From Variovorax paradoxus (GTDB taxonomy: Bacteria > Pseudomonadota > Gammaproteobacteria > Burkholderiales > Burkholderiaceae_C): a stretch of 64,000 nt of DNA. Below the pieces are notes generated by a model that saw only the letters and a program-made list of their open reading frames with translations, searched no databases and had not been told where the DNA came from. The stretch spans positions 2,540,001 through 2,604,000 of the forward strand of contig NZ_CP102931.1 in assembly GCF_024734665.1 (NCBI RefSeq), written 5' to 3'. Of the stretch, positions 63,785-64,000 are shown in pieces (positions within the stretch are counted from its first letter, which is position 1; the number at the start of each line of letters is the position of its first letter). The translations under genes and the position numbers were made by a program.

Positions 63785-64000
63785 GCGACAACAACATTCC
63801 ACTCTCCCGCTACGCGCAGCTCGCGGGCCGCGAGGTCCACTGGCTCGAATGGGGTGCGCCCGAGGCGCCGGTGGTCATTGCCTGGCACGGCCTGGCGCGT
63901 ACCTGCCGCGACATGGACGAGCTGGCGCAGCACTTCGCGTCACGCGGGTTCCGCGTGATCTGCCCCGACACCATCGGCCGTGGCCTGAGCCAGTGGAGCC
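63781..64000 (+). CDS. Alpha/beta hydrolase (N-terminal part; runs off the window)
   Basis: Only the first 73 codons are present. The sequence begins MSDNNIPLSRYAQLAGREVH and continues VVIAWHGLARTCRDMDELAQHF, then FRVICPDTIGRGLSQW. This matches the N-terminal strand-turn of alpha/beta hydrolases, with the oxyanion-region HG at about residues 36-37. There is no signal peptide, so it is cytoplasmic. It overlaps livM by 4 bases and therefore belongs to the transporter operon. A hydrolase for imported 3-hydroxybutyrate oligomers would fit the context, but the nucleophile elbow lies beyond the window. Confidence 0.85.
   Translation, partial: MSDNNIPLSRYAQLAGREVHWLEWGAPEAPVVIAWHGLARTCRDMDELAQHFASRGFRVICPDTIGRGLSQWS

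Noticed and set aside
1..64000. CRISPR arrays, insertion sequences, integrases, prophage genes
   Set aside because: No regularly spaced direct repeats and no transposase, integrase or phage structural genes were seen on either strand.

Overview
The window is GC-rich DNA from a betaproteobacterium. Gene content and order (glyA-nrdR, the tctDE/tctCBA tripartite tricarboxylate system with Bug-type binding proteins, pilVWXY1E minor pilins, PHB depolymerase, Comamonadaceae-style intergenic repeats) suggest Comamonadaceae and most resemble Variovorax. This assignment is inference from gene content; no 16S gene is present. No CRISPR array, transposase, integrase or prophage is visible.

Layout. 104-6584 (+): a type IV pilus minor-pilin operon, fimT/gspH-pilV-pilW-pilX-pilY1-pilE. 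6619-9368 (-): nrdR, glyA and a lytic transglycosylase. 9369-10042: the only long stretch without a gene; it holds hairpins and a terminator-like structure. 10043-16943 (+): a giant DUF748/AsmA-like envelope protein and a DUF349 protein with an Arg/Gly-rich tract. 17056-20465 (-): mtfA, lpxH, two cyclophilins and a TPR protein. 20670-26148 (+): cysS, an AlkA-like glycosylase, accA, tilS, lysC and tRNA-Ser(GCU). 26226-29793 (-): leucine-dehydrogenase-like, ArgE-like and MHS-transporter genes forming an amino-acid salvage operon.

30074-34694 (-) is the most unusual block. It is a compact, visibly AT-richer six-gene operon: SAM-dependent methyltransferase-like enzyme, heme-oxygenase-like putative di-iron oxidase, DUF1330 protein, EamA exporter, AlaX-type tRNA-editing protein and a stand-alone Rieske protein. 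I read it as an undescribed small biosynthetic cluster for a toxic amino-acid-like metabolite, with export (EamA) and self-protection (AlaX).

34924-44090: an AraC regulator diverging from an AidB-like acyl-CoA dehydrogenase, an orphan membrane histidine kinase, a lipoprotein, PPK2, Hsp15 and a TctDE two-component system. 44227-47386 (+): tctC-tctB-tctA, divergent from tctDE. 47454-53988 (-): a TetR-controlled tripartite RND efflux operon whose genes are translationally coupled. 54136-57054 (+): a PAS/sigma-54 activator, a surface intradiol-dioxygenase-like lipoprotein and a very small HNH protein.

57211-64000 (+): a branched-chain-amino-acid-type ABC transporter operon. An extracellular type-2 (circularly permuted) PHB depolymerase sits between the binding protein and the ATPases, and an alpha/beta hydrolase follows the permeases and runs off the window. 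A near-consensus sigma-54 promoter with an upstream dyad precedes the operon. A sigma-54 activator gene lies 1.5 kb upstream. I infer a regulated PHB-degradation and 3-hydroxybutyrate/oligomer uptake system.
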